Positions 62,701-64,000 of a stretch of DNA of 64,000 nucleotides are shown here, one piece after another. The stretch comes from Baylisascaris procyonis. Taxonomy: Eukaryota; Nematoda; Chromadorea; Rhabditida; Ascarididae. Position 1 is the stretch's first letter; each line of letters opens with the position of its first letter. Both the position numbers and the translations under genes were made by a program. The stretch covers positions 18,822-82,821 of the forward strand of contig JAZARR010000015.1 of assembly GCA_037389465.1 (NCBI GenBank). Reading direction: 5' to 3'. A model generated the notes under the pieces. It made no database searches, was not told where the DNA came from, and saw nothing but the letters and a program-made list of their open reading frames with translations.

Positions 62701-64000
62701 TGTTTTCGTTGCGAGACCAAAGAGGCATTTAAATGTTCTTGCGTTAGAAACGTTACATTCAAACAATTCTGAATGACTTTCGAAACATTCAATCTGCAAC
62801 AGTTGCCTTGTTTTCGTTGCGAGACCAAAGAGGCATTCAAATGTTGTTGAGTTAGAAGCGTTGCATTCAAATAATTCTGAACGACTTTCGAATCATTCAA
62901 TCTGCAACAGTGGCCTTGTTTTCGTTGCGAGACCAAAGAGGCATTCAAATGTTGTTGAGTTAGAAGCGTTGCATTCAAATAATTCTGAACGACTTTCGAA
63001 TCATTCAATCTGCAACAGTGGCCTTGTTTTCGTTGCGAGACCAAAGAGGCATTCAAATGTTGTTGAGTTAGAAGCGTTGCATTCAAATAATTCTGAACGA
63101 CTTTCGAATCATTCAATCTGCAACAGTTGCCTTGTTTTCGTTGCGAGACCAAAGAGGCATTTAAATGTTCTTGTTAGAAACGTTACATTCAAACAATTCT
63201 GAACGACTTTCGAATCATTCAATCTGCAACTGCGTTAGAAACGTTACATTCAAACAATTCTGAATTACTTTCGAATCATTCATTCTGCAACAGTGGCCTT
63301 GTTTTCGTTGCGAGACCAAAGAGGCATTCAAATGTTGTTGAGTTAGAAGCGTTATATTCAAATAATTCTGAATGACTTTCGAAACATTCGATCTGCAACA
63401 GTTGCCTTGTTTTCGCTGCGAGACCAAAGAGGCATTTAAATGTTCTTGCGTTAGAAACGTTACATTCAAACAATTCTGAACAACTTTCGAATCATTCAAT
63501 CTGCAACAGTTGCCTTGTTTTCGTTGCGAGACCAAAGAGGCATTCAAATCTTGTTGAGTTAGAAACGTTGCATTCAAACAATTCTGAACGACTTTCGAAA
63601 CATTCAATCTGCAACTGCGTTAGAAACGTTACATTCAAACAATTCTGAACAACTTTCGAATCATTCAATCTGCAACAGTTGCCTTGTTTTCGTTGCGAGA
63701 CCAAAGAGGCATTCAAATCTTGTTGAGTTAGAAGCGTTGCATTCAAATAATTCTGAACGACTTTCGAATCATTCAATCTGCAACAGTGGCCTTGTTTTCG
63801 CTGCGAGACCAAAGAGGCATTTAAATGTTCTTGCGTTAGAAACGTTACATTCAAACAATTCTGAACAACTTTCGAATCATTCAATCTGCAACAGTGGCCT
63901 TGTTTTCGTTGCGAGACCAAAGAGGCATTCAAATCTTGTTGAGTTAGAAGCGTTGCATTCAAATAATTCTGAACGACTTTCGAATCATTCAATCTGCAAC
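53769..64000. repeat. 108-bp satellite array, right edge open
   Basis: Roughly 95 tandem units of 108 bp run to the window end, marked by TCAATCTGCAACAGTGGCC or ..AGTTGCC. Two monomer classes alternate: one with TGTTGTTGAGTTAGAAGC, the other with TGTTCTTGCGTTAGAAACG. About 16 units are truncated to about 61 bp by loss of 47 bp between CTGCAAC and TGCGTTAG. Higher-order repeats are visible: a 432-bp (four-unit) period at about 53.9-54.8 kb, and a period of about 2234 bp marked by truncated units at 55043, 55967, 56568 and again at 57277, 58201, 58801. Because 108 is divisible by three, long minus-strand frames of 36-residue repeats occur (up to 466 codons). The 47-bp losses break them, and I do not treat them as genes. 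Confidence 0.97.

Noticed and set aside
53737..63152. Long minus-strand frames encoding 36-residue repeats (up to 466 codons) across the right array
   Set aside because: A 108-bp period keeps any frame free of stops open. Other frames are open too, the 47-bp losses shift the frame, and many monomer differences change residues. No promoter, start context or unique sequence supports a gene.
1..64000. Common origin of the 42-bp and 108-bp satellites
   Set aside because: They share only a short TCTGCAAC motif. The rest of the units does not align.

Overview
This is a nuclear eukaryotic window, most probably from a nematode. It is AT-rich and its genes are split by introns of a few hundred bases to about 5 kb. 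Introns mostly follow GT..TTTCAG or TTTGCAG patterns, and the two recognisable proteins are conserved animal proteins that nematodes have. I see no bacterial gene, operator or CRISPR array. I cannot name the species.

Layout: positions 1-6048 are a 42-bp tandem satellite that enters from the left edge. Positions 6.2-14.4 kb hold a many-exon gene of unknown function (about 492 aa in my model). A 2.8-kb gap follows, containing a foldback-type element. At 17.3-21.1 kb lies a complete CCM3/PDCD10 homologue (six exons, 219 aa). Downstream on the same strand, a second unknown gene starts only 278 bp after the ccm-3 stop, an operon-like spacing. Its long introns carry two more copies of the foldback element. 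At 33.4-37.2 kb are the exons of a multi-pass membrane protein, possibly the 3' part of the preceding gene. About 5.4 kb without a clear gene follows. Then comes a complete ARP1 (centractin) gene at 42.65-50.12 kb (seven exons, 374 aa). From about 53.0 kb to the right edge there is a second, unrelated satellite with a 108-bp unit. It begins with an inverted segment and a palindromic AT-rich centre.

The two named genes are housekeeping cell-biology genes: ARP1 is the filament of the dynein activator dynactin, and CCM3 is the adaptor of GCKIII kinases in the STRIPAK complex. All gene models are on the plus strand. They were built by hand by matching splice sites and reading phase, so internal exons of the unknown genes may change.

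The most interesting signal is a link between the left satellite and the dispersed foldback elements. All share the 16-bp core GCCATCGTTCTCTGCA, which lies at the centre of two element copies and just outside the terminal inverted repeats. This suggests the satellite was amplified from, or seeded, a foldback transposon. The right satellite has truncated 61-bp units, a higher-order period of about 2.23 kb and an inverted edge. Long G or C runs (8-17 bases) are scattered through introns and gaps.
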